The notes under the pieces are model-generated. The model worked only from the letters and a program-made list of their open reading frames with translations. It ran no database searches and was not told the origin of the DNA. The position numbers and the translations under genes are program-made. Shown here in pieces: positions 16,961 through 26,186 of a stretch of 64,000 bases of DNA. Within the stretch, counting starts at the first letter, position 1. Every line of letters starts with the position of its first letter. Where the stretch lies: contig NZ_CP006764.1 of NCBI RefSeq assembly GCF_000767055.1, forward strand, positions 806,001-870,000. Direction: 5' to 3'. The DNA is from Corynebacterium doosanense CAU 212 = DSM 45436. GTDB lineage: Bacteria > Actinomycetota > Actinomycetes > Mycobacteriales > Mycobacteriaceae.

Positions 16961-18361
16961 ATGAGTAGAACAACCAGCCCCCAGTCGCGGCCGACACGCC
17001 GTCAGAGCAGGCCGCGGCTCACGCAGACCTCCGCCCCCGCCCCCAAGGCGAGGGCCGACCGGCCGACGACGATCTCCGGCAAGATCAGGCGTTTCCTGCC
17101 CGCCCTCGCCATCGCCGATGCGCTTGTCCTCGTGCTGATCGTCATCGCGGCCTTCGTCTCCGTCATGGTGGCCGCAGCCCCGCTGGCGGCCCTCCCGGCG
17201 ACGATCGCCGACATGTGGATGGTCTCGCACCTCGCGCCCGTGGTCTATGACGACGTCACCGTCGGGATGCTCCCGTTGCTTCCCGCGATCGGGGTGGTCG
17301 CCGCCGTCGCCAGCCGCGTCCGGTCGGTGCTGCGCTCGAAGGTCAGCGTCCTCGACATCGGCGTGGCGCTGGGCTGCACCCTCGCCGTTCCGGCGATCCT
17401 CACGGTGGTGGCGTGGCTCATGCTGTGGGACGCGGCCAAGGTCTACGACGTCGGCCCGCCGCCGATCCTCCAGGCGTTGGCCACCACCATCGTGGTGCAC
17501 CTGGTCGCCTTCGTCCTCGGCCTGGGACCCCGCCTGTGGAAGGCACTGTTCAAGCGCTACCGGCTGCCTGTTCCGCTTGTCGACGGCGTGTCCGACGCCT
17601 TCGCCTTCGCCCGCTACCTGGCGTTGGCTGCCCTGGTGGTCATGCTGCTGCTCGCGGTGTTCGGGCTGGACCGCCAGCGCGACATGCTGGCCTCCTTCCC
17701 GGACTCGGGAGGGGCGACCCTGGCCGCACTCGTGGTTCTGAGCATCCTCTACCTCCCCAATGCGCTGGTCGGGATGGCCTCCGTGCTGCTCGGTGCCGAC
17801 GTGGCCTTCGGCGGCGCGCAGGTGTCGCTGTTCAGCATCCACCTCGTCCCGCTGCCGCCGACGCCCTTGACGGCGCTGATCCCGGGTTCCGCGAATCCCT
17901 ATGCCCCGGCGCTACTGCTGGTCACCGCCACCGCCGCGGCCTACGCCTGGGTGAAGGCGAAGCCGTCGCTCATGCAGATCCTCGGGGGCGCCCTGGGCGC
18001 CGGGGTGATCATGCTGGTGCTCGCGGTCCTGTCGGGCGGCACCCTGGGCTGGTACGGCTACGTCGGACCCACGTGGTGGCTCGCTCCGCTGCTCGCCGCG
18101 GTGTGGGTGGGCGGTTCGGGCCTGGCCACGTACGCCGCGCTGCTCTTCGCGCAGCGCCGGGGCGTTCAGGGGCCGGGGGAGGAACCGGTCGCCGAAGAAA
18201 CTGCCGCAGAGGAAGCTGACGCCGAGACGGCGGAGCCGGCGGAGGTGGAGGGCGACGTCGATACGCCGCCGAGCGAACCTGAACCCGCGGCGTCCGGCAG
18301 TACGCGGTTCGACAAATCTCAGCTGGAAGCCGATTCCGACGGGGACGACCCGGAGGATTAG
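16961..18361 (+). CDS. perM: PerM-like polytopic membrane protein (DUF6350)
   Basis: 466 residues: a basic, proline-rich start (1-45), about 9-10 transmembrane helices from residue 48 to about 395, and an acidic disordered tail (EEPVAEETAAEEADAE...). Position directly before purN-purH matches mycobacterial perM (Rv0955), whose product stabilises the divisome protein FtsB. A divisome-supporting role is inferred from synteny and topology; no catalytic motif is visible. AGGAAACG precedes the ATG. Reads divergently from the M23 gene, so the half-site array at 16774 could also act on it. Confidence 0.82.
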   Translation: MSRTTSPQSRPTRRQSRPRLTQTSAPAPKARADRPTTISGKIRRFLPALAIADALVLVLIVIAAFVSVMVAAAPLAALPATIADMWMVSHLAPVVYDDVTVGMLPLLPAIGVVAAVASRVRSVLRSKVSVLDIGVALGCTLAVPAILTVVAWLMLWDAAKVYDVGPPPILQALATTIVVHLVAFVLGLGPRLWKALFKRYRLPVPLVDGVSDAFAFARYLALAALVVMLLLAVFGLDRQRDMLASFPDSGGATLAALVVLSILYLPNALVGMASVLLGADVAFGGAQVSLFSIHLVPLPPTPLTALIPGSANPYAPALLLVTATAAAYAWVKAKPSLMQILGGALGAGVIMLVLAVLSGGTLGWYGYVGPTWWLAPLLAAVWVGGSGLATYAALLFAQRRGVQGPGEEPVAEETAAEEADAETAEPAEVEGDVDTPPSEPEPAASGSTRFDKSQLEADSDGDDPED

Positions 18362-18371
18362 GCTGGTACGG

Positions 18372-18998
18372 GTGACGCCGCCAAGCCAGAGCCCTGAAAC
18401 CGGTAACCAGTCCCCGCCTCTGTCCCTCGTCGTGCTCGTCTCCGGGACGGGCACTCTGCTGCAGTCGCTGCTGGACAATCAGGACGCCCGCTACCGGGTG
18501 CGCCTGGTGGTCGCGGACAAGGACTGTGCCGCGTTGGAGCGGGCCGGGATGGCCGGTGTAGAGACCCGGACCGTGCCCCTGGGCCCCGACCGTGGTGCCT
18601 GGGACGAGCAGCTCGCGGAGGTCGTTGCCGCCGCCGAGCCCGATCTCGTGGTCTCCGCGGGATTCATGAAGATTCTCGGTCCCGCGTTCCTCGACCGGTT
18701 CGAGGGCGTCACCATCAACACCCACCCGGCGATCCTGCCGTCCTTCCCCGGAGCGCACGCGGTGCGTGACGCCCTCGCCTACGGGGTGAAGGTCACCGGC
18801 TCGACCGTGCACTTCGTCGACGCCGGGGTAGACACCGGCGCCATCATCGCGCAGCAGCCCGTGACCGTCGCCCCCGACGACACGGAGGACTCGCTGCACG
18901 AGAAGATCAAGGCGGTGGAGCGCGAGCTCATCGTCTCTGTCCTGCGCTCCGCGCGCATCAACCCCACCTCCAGGAAGGTCACCTTCACCCATGAGTGA
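18372..18998 (+). CDS. purN: Phosphoribosylglycinamide formyltransferase (GAR transformylase)
   Basis: 208 residues; transfers formyl from 10-formyl-THF to GAR, third step of purine synthesis. It carries [17 protein letters not shown] at the N-terminus (phosphate-binding loop), [20 protein letters not shown] with the catalytic Asn-His pair, and [17 protein letters not shown] with the catalytic Asp. GTG at 18372 is the only start that keeps the N-terminal strand. Its last 8 bp overlap purH, so the two enzymes are co-translated. Confidence 0.96.
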   Translation: MTPPSQSPETGNQSPPLSLVVLVSGTGTLLQSLLDNQDARYRVRLVVADKDCAALERAGMAGVETRTVPLGPDRGAWDEQLAEVVAAAEPDLVVSAGFMKILGPAFLDRFEGVTINTHPAILPSFPGAHAVRDALAYGVKVTGSTVHFVDAGVDTGAIIAQQPVTVAPDDTEDSLHEKIKAVERELIVSVLRSARINPTSRKVTFTHE

Positions 18999-20574
18999 CG
19001 ACCGCAAAGCCATCAAACGTGCCCTGATCAGCGTCTACGACAAGACCGGACTCGAAGACCTGGCCCGGAAGCTGGGCGAGGCCGGCGTGGAGATCGTCTC
19101 CACCGGCTCAACGGCCAAGAAGATCGCCGAGGCGGGCGTCGCCGTCACCGAGGTCTCCGACCTCACCGGCTTCCCCGAATGCCTCGAGGGCCGGGTGAAG
19201 ACCCTGCACCCCCGCGTGCACGCCGGCATCCTCGCCGACACCCGCAAGGACGACCACCTGGCACAGCTCGGCGAGCTCGGCGTGGAGCCCTTCCAGCTGG
19301 TCGTGGTGAACCTCTACCCCTTCAGCGAGACCGTCGCTTCCGGCGCCTCCTTCGACGAGTGCGTCGAGCAGATCGACATCGGCGGTCCCTCCATGGTCCG
19401 CGCCGCAGCGAAGAACCACCCGTCCGTCGCCGTGATCACCGACCCGGCCCGCTACAGCGATGTTTCCACCGCGCTTATCGACGGCGGTTTCACCCGCTCC
19501 GAGCGCACCGCGCTGGCCCTCGACGCCTTCCGGCACACCGCCGCCTACGACGTCGCCGTGGCCACCTGGCTCGGTGAGCAGGCGGAGGCAGGGGCCGGCG
19601 CCACCGGGGACTTCCCGGAGTGGATCGGCGACTCCCACGAGCTCAAGGCCACCCTGCGCTACGGCGAGAACCCCCACCAGTCGGCCGCGGTCTACGCCGA
19701 TCCCTCCGCCGGCGGGCTGGCCAACGCCACCCAGCTGGGCGGCAAGGAGATGAGCTACAACAACTATCAGGACGCCGACGCCGCCTGGCGCGCCGCCTGG
19801 GACCACGAGCGTGGGTGCGTGGCCATCATCAAACACGCCAACCCCTGCGGCATCGGGCTGTCCGACGACAACATCGCCGAGGCGCACCGCAAGGCCCACG
19901 CCTGCGACCCGATGAGCGCCTACGGCGGGGTCATTGCCGCCAACCGCGAGGTGACCAGGGAGATGGCCGAGACGGTCAAGGGGATCTTCACCGAGGTCAT
20001 CGTCGCCCCGTCCTTCGAGGACGCGGCGCTGGAGCTTCTCAGGGAGAAGAAGAACCTGCGCATCCTCACCGCCGAGGCACCCGAGCGCGGCGGCCGCGAA
20101 GTCAAGCAGATCTCTGGCGGCGTGCTCGTCCAGCAGTCGGACGCGTTCCAGGCCGAGGGTGATTCCCCGGCCAACTGGACACTCGCGGCGGGGGAGGCCG
20201 CGTCCGAGGAGACGCTGGCCGACCTCGAGTTCGCCTGGAACGCCATCCGTTGCGTGAAGTCCAACGCCATCCTCATCGCCTCCGACGGTGCGACCGTGGG
20301 CGTGGGCATGGGGCAGGTCAACCGCGTCGACTCCGCCAAACTCGCCGTCGAGCGTGCCAACACCCTGGCGGACGGGGCGAACCGCACCTCAGGCGCCGTG
20401 GCCGCCTCCGACGCGTTCTTCCCCTTCGCCGACGGCTTCCAGGTCCTCGCGGACGCAGGAGTCAAGGCCGTGGTCCAGCCGGGTGGCTCCATCCGCGACG
20501 AGGAGGTCATCGCCGCGGCCAACGAGGCCGGCGTGACCATGTACCTCACGGGCGCGCGACACTTCGCGCACTAG
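18991..20574 (+). CDS. purH: Bifunctional AICAR formyltransferase / IMP cyclohydrolase
   Basis: 527 residues catalysing the last two steps of IMP synthesis. The N-terminal MGS-like cyclohydrolase domain (1-200) contains [15 protein letters not shown] and [11 protein letters not shown]. The C-terminal transformylase domain contains [14 protein letters not shown], the catalytic Lys-His in [11 protein letters not shown] (about 278-288) and the closing [14 protein letters not shown] and YLTGARHF. It overlaps purN by 8 bp (ATGAGTGA). Converges on amtR with 11 bp between stops. Confidence 0.97.
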   Translation: MSDDRKAIKRALISVYDKTGLEDLARKLGEAGVEIVSTGSTAKKIAEAGVAVTEVSDLTGFPECLEGRVKTLHPRVHAGILADTRKDDHLAQLGELGVEPFQLVVVNLYPFSETVASGASFDECVEQIDIGGPSMVRAAAKNHPSVAVITDPARYSDVSTALIDGGFTRSERTALALDAFRHTAAYDVAVATWLGEQAEAGAGATGDFPEWIGDSHELKATLRYGENPHQSAAVYADPSAGGLANATQLGGKEMSYNNYQDADAAWRAAWDHERGCVAIIKHANPCGIGLSDDNIAEAHRKAHACDPMSAYGGVIAANREVTREMAETVKGIFTEVIVAPSFEDAALELLREKKNLRILTAEAPERGGREVKQISGGVLVQQSDAFQAEGDSPANWTLAAGEAASEETLADLEFAWNAIRCVKSNAILIASDGATVGVGMGQVNRVDSAKLAVERANTLADGANRTSGAVAASDAFFPFADGFQVLADAGVKAVVQPGGSIRDEEVIAAANEAGVTMYLTGARHFAH

Positions 20575-20585
20575 TTGGGCCGCGG

Positions 20586-21245
20586 TCAGTCGGCCAGCAG
20601 GTCGAGCGTGCGCGCCTGTCGGTTCTCCGGCAGGGGTGCGTGCAGTACGTCGAGCACCGCGTCCGCGAGCATGACCGCACGCTCCGGCAGGGAGTCGGTC
20701 GTCCACGGCGCGGGGATCACGCCGTCATTCGAGCGCATCTCCGACACGGACAGCGCGATGGGGAAGGGGAGCTCCACCCGCGGATCGTCCGGACCGACGA
20801 TCTCGGCGGCCAGCGCGCGGAACGCCTGCTCCACCTCGGCGCGGGAGGCGTGGAACTCCGCGAACTCCTCCGACTTGGCCACGGGCAGCTGATAGAGCTT
20901 GCCCACGTTCCACCGCTGGCCGAGCAGCTCCCGTGCCTGAAGCGCGACCAGCGCCCAGAGCCGCAGGGAGGCCGGGTCATCCGCCTCCGCGAGTTTCTCC
21001 GCCACGTTCAGCGACGGCTCCACCGTGGATTTCAGCAGGGTGAGGAAGATCTCCGTCTTGGACGGGAAATGGTAGTAGAGCGACGCCTGCCGCATTCCTA
21101 CGGCCTCGGCGATCTGGTGCGTCGAGGTCATGGCGAAGCCCTGGTTGGTGAACAGCTCGGCGGAGGCGTCGAGAATCTCCTCCCGGGCGTTTGTGCCCCG
21201 GCGTCGCGAACTCTGTTTGCGGGGTCGTCCCACGGGTCCAGCCAT
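20586..21245 (-). CDS. amtR: TetR-family master regulator of nitrogen control AmtR
   Basis: 219 residues. The N-terminal TetR HTH (about 23-70) with TSTHQIAEAVGMRQASLYYHF and SKTEIFLTLLKSTVEPS, plus the C-terminal RWNVGKLYQLP, fits AmtR, the repressor of ammonium uptake and assimilation genes in C. glutamicum, which is released by adenylylated GlnK. The start is decided by the ribosome binding site: AGGAGG touches the ATG at 21254 but is 9 nt from the ATG at 21245, giving MAGPVGRP. That ATG overlaps the upstream gene's TAA (TAATG), so translation is coupled. No AmtR box was recognised in the window. Confidence 0.93.
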   Translation of the reverse strand: MAGPVGRPRKQSSRRRGTNAREEILDASAELFTNQGFAMTSTHQIAEAVGMRQASLYYHFPSKTEIFLTLLKSTVEPSLNVAEKLAEADDPASLRLWALVALQARELLGQRWNVGKLYQLPVAKSEEFAEFHASRAEVEQAFRALAAEIVGPDDPRVELPFPIALSVSEMRSNDGVIPAPWTTDSLPERAVMLADAVLDVLHAPLPENRQARTLDLLAD

Positions 21246-21997
21246 TATGACCATCCTCCTTCAGTTGCCACTGTGACGTTGAAACGTTCTGCTATCCGAC
21301 AAACCACGTCCGTCGCCCTCTGCACCGCGTCGGGTGGGGAACCGTCCGTCTGATCGGACTCCCGCCACAACGCGAGCCTGCGCCCGAGCGCGGCGCGCCA
21401 CCCCTCGGCGAAGATCTCCTCCTCCCGGAGGCTGAGCAGCCCGGCCGCGGTTCCGGCGACGAGCCGGTCCACGGTCCCGACCCGCAACGCGGCTCGCTCT
21501 CCCGCGGCCCACCGGGCAACATCGGCGAACAGCTCCAACGCCTCCTCGTCGTGCAGCTTATCGACGGCCCGTTCCAGCAGTACCCGGTCAGGACCGTCGG
21601 GGCGGAAGTGGCCGGCGTCAATGAGGTCGACCGGGTCGCCGTCGCTCGCGGAACCGTCCAACCCTGCGGCGGCGAACAGCCGCGTCAGGCCGGAATCGTC
21701 CCCGCGGCCGCGGCGGACCCACCTGACGGGAAAGCCCGGCAGGAGTTCCCCTTTGGCCAGGGCGCCGGTGGGTGACACCGGGCCGCCGGCGAGTTCCTCG
21801 CCGACGGGGCTGGACAGCACGGCCCCGACCACCCCTGAAAACCACGCCGCGCAGGCCTCGGGCTCGAGGTGTGCGGACTCCTCCGAACACAGCAGGGACC
21901 CCGCCTCGCGGAGGACGGCCTCGGCGGTGGCCGGTTCGGTGGAGAGGGGAGCGCGGTCAGCGAGGTCGGCGAAAGACCGAGGAAGGGGCATGTCCAC
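21245..21997 (-). CDS. Conserved hypothetical protein co-transcribed with amtR
   Basis: 250 residues, soluble, rich in Ala/Glu/Asp, with no signal peptide, membrane helix or motif I recognise. A gene of this kind precedes amtR in related corynebacteria. GTG 21997 has AGGAG five bases upstream; ATG 21991 two codons later is an alternative. Its stop TAA overlaps the amtR start, so it sets amtR translation. A role in nitrogen control would be speculation. Confidence 0.7.
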   Translation of the reverse strand: MDMPLPRSFADLADRAPLSTEPATAEAVLREAGSLLCSEESAHLEPEACAAWFSGVVGAVLSSPVGEELAGGPVSPTGALAKGELLPGFPVRWVRRGRGDDSGLTRLFAAAGLDGSASDGDPVDLIDAGHFRPDGPDRVLLERAVDKLHDEEALELFADVARWAAGERAALRVGTVDRLVAGTAAGLLSLREEEIFAEGWRAALGRRLALWRESDQTDGSPPDAVQRATDVVCRIAERFNVTVATEGGWS

Positions 21998-22059
21998 GCT
22001 GACTCCTGTCTGATTAAACCGAACGGCCGAAAGTTAATGGATACGCTACCGCATGACAG

Positions 22060-22088
22060 AGACCCACCACTCCGGGGGTGGTGGGTCT
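22060..22088. terminator. Hairpin terminator of the rpsR operon
   Basis: AGACCCACCAC (22060-22070) pairs perfectly with GTGGTGGGTCT (22078-22088) around a 7-nt loop. It lies about 80 bp beyond the rpsR stop on the minus strand and just upstream of the next minus-strand gene. Confidence 0.7.
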
Positions 22089-22166
22089 TACTGTGTTTCT
22101 TCCGGCGCCTCCGGCTGTGTGAAGCCAGCGGCGGGAAGAGCGCTGTTGCTTACCTGACAGCCAGAG

Positions 22167-22421
22167 TTACTTGGCGGTGAACGGCAGGAGAGCCATTTCG
22201 CGGGCGTTCTTCACGGCAGTGGCGACCTGGCGCTGCTGCTGCGGCGTCAGGCCGGTGACGCGACGCGAACGAATCTTGTGGCGGTCGGAGATGAACAGAC
22301 GAAGGGTCTTGACGTCCTTGTAGTCCACCTTCTCGATGCCTTCGGCCTTGAGGGGGTTCTTCTTGGGGCGACGGGCCTGCTCGAGCCGTGCCTTCTTGTG
22401 GTTGGTGCTACGTGCTTTCAT
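22167..22421 (-). CDS. rpsR: 30S ribosomal protein S18 (zinc-free form)
   Basis: 84-residue S18, partner of S6 on the small-subunit platform: [26 protein letters not shown] is the conserved core and [11 protein letters not shown] the end. It has no cysteine, whereas the zinc-type (C+) actinobacterial S18 carries a CxxC pair. Last gene of the minus-strand run rpmB-rpmG-rpsN-rpsR, whose members all lack zinc ligands; the mycobacterial counterpart of this run is induced by zinc starvation through Zur. Confidence 0.96.
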   Translation of the reverse strand: MKARSTNHKKARLEQARRPKKNPLKAEGIEKVDYKDVKTLRLFISDRHKIRSRRVTGLTPQQQRQVATAVKNAREMALLPFTAK

Positions 22422-22436
22422 GATGCAAACGCTTCC

Positions 22437-22742
22437 TTACCAGCTCGACTTACGAACGCCGGGCAGCTCACCGCGGTGAGCCATCTCGCGCATACGGACA
22501 CGGGAAACGCCGAACTTGCGCAGGTAACCGCGGGGGCGGCCGTCCTGGGCATCGCGGTTGCGCACGCGCACCGGGGAGGCGTCGCGCGGCTGGCGGTTGA
22601 GCTCGAACTGGGCGTCCAGACGATCCTCATCCGACGTTGCCTGGTTCTTGATGATGGCCTTGAGCTCGGCACGACGCTCCGCGTAGCGGGCGACGGTTTC
22701 CTTGCGCTGCTCGTTCTTGGCGATCTTTGACTTCTTAGCCAT
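22437..22742 (-). CDS. rpsN: 30S ribosomal protein S14 (long, zinc-free form)
   Basis: 101 residues, [20 protein letters not shown]... to [20 protein letters not shown] and [11 protein letters not shown]. This is the long C- form; the short zinc-type S14 is about 61 residues with a CxxC-CxxC finger. Three bases separate its start from the rpmG stop, and 15 bases separate its stop from the rpsR start, so the genes are one transcript. Confidence 0.96.
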   Translation of the reverse strand: MAKKSKIAKNEQRKETVARYAERRAELKAIIKNQATSDEDRLDAQFELNRQPRDASPVRVRNRDAQDGRPRGYLRKFGVSRVRMREMAHRGELPGVRKSSW

Positions 22743-22745
22743 GAA

Positions 22746-22910
22746 TTATCGCTCCTCGCGGAATTCGACGTGCTTGCGAACCACGGGATCGTACTTGTTC
22801 ATGGAGATACGATCCGGGTTGTTTCGCTTGTTCTTACGGGTGACATAGGTGTAACCGGTGCCAGCCGTAGACTTCAGCTTGATGATGGGACGGATATCAT
22901 TACGTGCCAT
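22746..22910 (-). CDS. rpmG: 50S ribosomal protein L33 (zinc-free form)
   Basis: 54 residues: [19 protein letters not shown], then [20 protein letters not shown] and the end KHVEFREER. The positions occupied by two CxxC pairs in zinc-type L33 are filled by KLKS and YDPVV, so this is the C- form. Seven bases separate its start from the rpmB stop. The gene is shorter than many ORF cut-offs but the match to L33 is unambiguous. Confidence 0.95.
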   Translation of the reverse strand: MARNDIRPIIKLKSTAGTGYTYVTRKNKRNNPDRISMNKYDPVVRKHVEFREER

Positions 22911-22917
22911 TTTTCAG

Positions 22918-23154
22918 TTACACCTTCTCTCCACGTGCACGGATCTTGGCGACGACGGACTCGATGCCGTCGCGGTCGATGACCTTAAGACCCTTGGTGG
23001 AAACGTTGAGCGTGATGGTCCGGCCCTCAGAGGGCAGGTAGAACCGCTTTCGCTGAATGTTGGGGTTCCAACGGCGCGAGTGGCGGCGGTGCGAGTGCGA
23101 AACGGTCTTGCCGAAACTCGGCTCACGTCCCGTGACCTGGCAAATAGCCGACAT
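22918..23154 (-). CDS. rpmB: 50S ribosomal protein L28 (zinc-free form)
   Basis: 78 residues beginning [20 protein letters not shown], with [18 protein letters not shown] as the conserved core. The zinc-type N-terminus CxxCGK is replaced by CQVTGR with a single Cys, so zinc cannot be held. First gene of the four-gene run; ATG 23154 follows an AGAAAGAAG purine tract. No Zur-like palindrome was recognised in the 167 bp upstream. Confidence 0.95.
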   Translation of the reverse strand: MSAICQVTGREPSFGKTVSHSHRRHSRRWNPNIQRKRFYLPSEGRTITLNVSTKGLKVIDRDGIESVVAKIRARGEKV

Positions 23155-23321
23155 GGGTGCTTCTTTCTCCTTGCCGCCCACATCAAAGCCGGTGCAGCGC
23201 CGCACCGAACCGGTGTGAGGGGTGGCTCGGGGCACTGCAAAAGGCCAGCTGACGGGGCGTAAACGTATACTTTCGACAACAGCAGTCGGTTACTTTACCT
23301 GCCGTTGGGCGCAGAACCTAA

Positions 23322-23933
23322 TCATTTGCCCAGTGCTTTAGAGAGCCTCAGGGCGAGGGCCGTGCGGTTGCGGCAGGAGAGTTTTCTCAGGAGCGCCGAC
23401 ACGTGGTTCTTCACCGTCCCCTCGGCGAGGTAGAGGGCGGCAGCAATCTCGGAGTTGGTCCGACCCACGGCGACGTGTTCGGCGACCGCCCGCTCGGTCC
23501 GGGTCAACACCGCAAGAGTGCTTGTCGACGGCTGGTAGGCGTGGCGCGCCACCCGGGGATCGAGCGCCAGCCCTCCGTGAGCGGCCGCCACGACCGCCCT
23601 CGCCAGCTCTTCCGGCGCAACATCCTTGAGGATGTAACCGGAGGCCCCGGCGGAGACGAGCGAGGAGACCAGCGCATGGTCGTCGAAGGTGGTAAGCACG
23701 AGAACGGGCACGTGTGGGGTACAGGCATTGACCACCGCCAGCCCGTCGGTGCCCGGCATTGCTGCATCGGTGATGACCACGTCCGCCCGGTGCTCGTTGG
23801 CCAGGGCGAGGGCGGTGGATCCGTCCGTGGAGGTGGCGACGATGTCGACCTCATCGAGTGTCTGGAAGATGAGGCTGAGACCGCGCAGGAGGAGTTCATG
23901 ATCGTCGATGAGGATCGCGCGAACGGGGTTCAT
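23322..23933 (-). CDS. LuxR/NarL-family response regulator
   Basis: 203 residues: receiver domain with phospho-acceptor Asp56 (DVVITDAAMPG), conserved Thr in LVLTTFDD and Lys in GYILKDV, then a LuxR HTH (about 140-200) with ERAVAEHVAVGRTNSEIAAALYLAEGTVKNHVSALLRKL. It overlaps the sensor gene by 4 bp (ATGA). A near-perfect palindrome in front of the operon is the likely target. The signal is unknown. Confidence 0.95.
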   Translation of the reverse strand: MNPVRAILIDDHELLLRGLSLIFQTLDEVDIVATSTDGSTALALANEHRADVVITDAAMPGTDGLAVVNACTPHVPVLVLTTFDDHALVSSLVSAGASGYILKDVAPEELARAVVAAAHGGLALDPRVARHAYQPSTSTLAVLTRTERAVAEHVAVGRTNSEIAAALYLAEGTVKNHVSALLRKLSCRNRTALALRLSKALGK

Positions 23934-25054
23934 GAGCGCTCGGGCAGTGTGTAGGTGACCGGGAACCCGCCGTCGATCCCGCCGTGGGGCTCGGCATCGA
24001 TGCGGCCTTCACGGTGGACGAGGCCGAAGCTGGGCGGGCGGTCATTGCCAGTCCCGTTGTCGCAGACGGTGAGGCTGCGTCCGTCGAGACGCAACTGGGC
24101 CGCATCGGCCCCGGAATGCCTGACGACGTTGGTCAGCGCCTCCTGGGCAAACCGCAGCAGTCTCACGTTGTCCTCCTCAGACAGGTCGCTCATGTCCGTC
24201 AGATCGGTGCTACCGCATGTTACGTCCAGGGTGGGCCCGGAAAAGGACGCCGCGAGCGAGTCCAGCGATTCGCCTATTCCTCCCGGGGTGAGCACTGCCG
24301 GGACCATTGCGCGGACAGTCGCCCGCATGTCAGCCAGCGCGGCGGAGGTGTCCTCCCTGGCACGGGTAAGTTCCGTGTGGGCGGCGTCCGGATCGCTGGT
24401 CAGGACGCGGGTGGCGTAGTCGAGGCTGAGCCCGAGCGTCGTCAACCGGTGACCGAGACCGTCGTGAAGCGCCGCCGCGATCCGCTCCCGCTCCTGGGCG
24501 AGAGCGAGGGTGCGGGAATCCCGTAGTGAATGCTGGAGGCGTTCATTGGCCGCGGTCAGCTGCGCGAGCATCTGGTCACGCTGCCTCCCGAGGGTGTGGG
24601 CGCGTTCCATGAGAAAAGCGAAGGCGAGGCCGCTGACCACCAGGAGCGTAGCCGCGGTGCCCTCCAGCACGATGCGTGGAAGACCGCTCTGGGAGATCAC
24701 ATGTACCGCCACGGGGATGGCGGCGAGGACTGCGCCGTAGACCCCAGCTGCGAGACGCCCCACGCCTTGGGCGAGAACGATGAGGGTGACCCACTGGAGC
24801 GCGAAGGCCATGGGGTTGTCGCACGCGAAGAAGGAGGCGATCGAAACGGCGGCGAAAACCCATGCAGTGAAACCCGTGGGCCGCCACCGCCAGAGAGCCC
24901 ACGCCAGCACGAGCAGCGACCCCGCGACTGCGCCGGCCATCACCCAGTTCTGTGGACGCAGTGGCGACAGCACAACGCCGAAATAGAGGGTCAGTGCTGA
25001 GGCAAAGAAAAAGTCCAGGAGCAGGGGCCCGATCGCTGGTGGGGAAGCACCCAT
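23930..25054 (-). CDS. Sensor histidine kinase (HisKA_3 type)
   Basis: 374 residues: four to five transmembrane helices (about 10-145) without a large external domain, suggesting signal detection in or near the membrane; a coiled-coil linker (155-185); the HisKA_3 dimerisation helix with phosphoryl His197 (ERERIAAALHDGLGHRL); and a HATPase domain with FAQEALTNVVRHSGAD (N-box) and VCDNGTGNDRP (G1). Cognate of the overlapping LuxR-type regulator. A TACCGT hexamer 7 nt before ATG 25054 suggests a leaderless operon mRNA. Confidence 0.94.
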   Translation of the reverse strand: MGASPPAIGPLLLDFFFASALTLYFGVVLSPLRPQNWVMAGAVAGSLLVLAWALWRWRPTGFTAWVFAAVSIASFFACDNPMAFALQWVTLIVLAQGVGRLAAGVYGAVLAAIPVAVHVISQSGLPRIVLEGTAATLLVVSGLAFAFLMERAHTLGRQRDQMLAQLTAANERLQHSLRDSRTLALAQERERIAAALHDGLGHRLTTLGLSLDYATRVLTSDPDAAHTELTRAREDTSAALADMRATVRAMVPAVLTPGGIGESLDSLAASFSGPTLDVTCGSTDLTDMSDLSEEDNVRLLRFAQEALTNVVRHSGADAAQLRLDGRSLTVCDNGTGNDRPPSFGLVHREGRIDAEPHGGIDGGFPVTYTLPERS

Positions 25055-25061
25055 GACACCG

Positions 25062-25067
25062 ACGGTA
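25062..25067 (-). promoter_or_regulatory. -10 hexamer for sensor kinase operon
   Basis: Minus-strand TACCGT ends 7 nt before ATG 25054. Its -35 region would fall at about 25085-25090, inside the palindrome at 25075-25100. Confidence 0.45.
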
Positions 25068-25074
25068 CCCGGGC

Positions 25075-25100
25075 AAACCCATGACTCTGGTCATGAGTTT
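25075..25100. promoter_or_regulatory. 26-bp palindrome, probable response-regulator operator
   Basis: AAACCCATGAC (25075-25085) faces GTCATGAGTTT (25090-25100) across TCTG; only one base pair of the eleven is mismatched. It covers the predicted -35 of the kinase/regulator operon and is centred about 65 bp upstream of the predicted start of the divergent protease gene, so one dimeric regulator could control both. Confidence 0.65.
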
Positions 25101-25139
25101 TCCTGCCCGCAGGGACTGTCGGGGCAGGTGGAACACGCC

Positions 25140-25145
25140 TAGCTT
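25140..25145 (+). promoter_or_regulatory. -10 hexamer for CPBP protease
   Basis: TAGCTT ends 7 nt before ATG 25153, supporting that start over codons further upstream. Confidence 0.45.
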
Positions 25146-25152
25146 GAGGGCC

Positions 25153-26049
25153 ATGAATGTCCAAGCGAGTGAAATCGATCCACAACACCTCCGTCCTCTC
25201 CTGCCGCTCAATTGGTGGGGACTGTTCCTCCGCGCGATCGCCGCCACCGTGATTCTCATGGCGGCGAACATGGCACGTTCCATTCCCGCCAGGTGGTATT
25301 CCGGGGTGGGGGAGGAGACGCGCCTGGCCTACAACACCGCGTGGTTTGTGCTCACCCCTGTGCTCGTATTCCTTGCCGTGTGGGCGTGGATGAGGTGGGT
25401 GGAGCGGGCCCCGTTGCGTCTGACCGGGGTAGCCGGCGGGCGCCGGGCGGTGAGCGGGATGCTCGGAGGAAGCGCGCTAGTCGCCTGCCCGATGGTGGTG
25501 GGCTGGTTCGTCCTGGCCGCGGTGGGCGGTGGCCTGAATTCCGGCCCCGAAACTCCCGGGGGAGGGGAAACCGCCGTCGGGGTGGCTGTCGGCGTGGCCT
25601 ACGTCCTCGTCAGGGCCTACGTTCTGCAGGGATTTCCGGAGGAGCTGCTCTACCGTGGCTGGCTGTTCAGCATTGTGCGCGACCGGCCGTGGGTGGCTTT
25701 CTGGTTCACCACCTTCTCCTTCATGATCATCCATCTCGCCTCCGCGGGCGGGCAGCAGAATGTGGTGGAACGCCTCGTCTACCTTGTCCTGCCTCTGGGG
25801 ATGGGCATGCTGGCCGGTGCCGTCGTACTGTGGCGCGGCTCGATGTGGTGGGCCGTGGGCACCCACGGCGGGATGCATCTGATGCTCGCCGTATTGACTG
25901 TGGCGTATCCCGTTGAGCTCGGAACCGCGTCGTGGTTGGTGCTGGGTCTCGCGCAGGTGATCATGGCCGCCGTCATTCTCGCCCTCTGGCACCGTCAGCC
26001 CCGTGAGCAGGATCGGGAGGGATTTCGGGTTCGGGCCGAGGACATGTAG
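25153..26049 (+). CDS. CPBP family intramembrane metalloprotease (CAAX protease-like)
   Basis: 298 residues with about eight membrane helices. Glu163, Glu164 and Arg168 lie in the EExxxR motif (FPEELLYRGWLF), with His194 in FSFMIIHLASAG and a third motif GTHGGMHLML near 236-245: the full ABI/CPBP signature. Such proteins act in bacteriocin immunity, processing of membrane proteins or regulation. Divergent from a two-component operon with a shared operator candidate, so it is probably the output of that system. ATG 25153 gives the N-terminus MNVQASEIDPQ. Confidence 0.9.
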   Translation: MNVQASEIDPQHLRPLLPLNWWGLFLRAIAATVILMAANMARSIPARWYSGVGEETRLAYNTAWFVLTPVLVFLAVWAWMRWVERAPLRLTGVAGGRRAVSGMLGGSALVACPMVVGWFVLAAVGGGLNSGPETPGGGETAVGVAVGVAYVLVRAYVLQGFPEELLYRGWLFSIVRDRPWVAFWFTTFSFMIIHLASAGGQQNVVERLVYLVLPLGMGMLAGAVVLWRGSMWWAVGTHGGMHLMLAVLTVAYPVELGTASWLVLGLAQVIMAAVILALWHRQPREQDREGFRVRAEDM

Positions 26050-26186
26050 GCTGTCTGAGGTTCATCGTTTGTACCGCAGGGCACGTGCGATGCTGAATGT
26101 TTACACCGACCCCAACTCAGGCACGATCGCCGCACATACCGCCGGCGAACCGACCTGAAGTATCAATCCTGAAGGGTTTCGAATTA

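Noticed and set aside
23155..23321. Zur operator before rpmB
   Set aside because: Only a short GTATAC-centred symmetry was seen, unlike AT-rich Zur palindromes.
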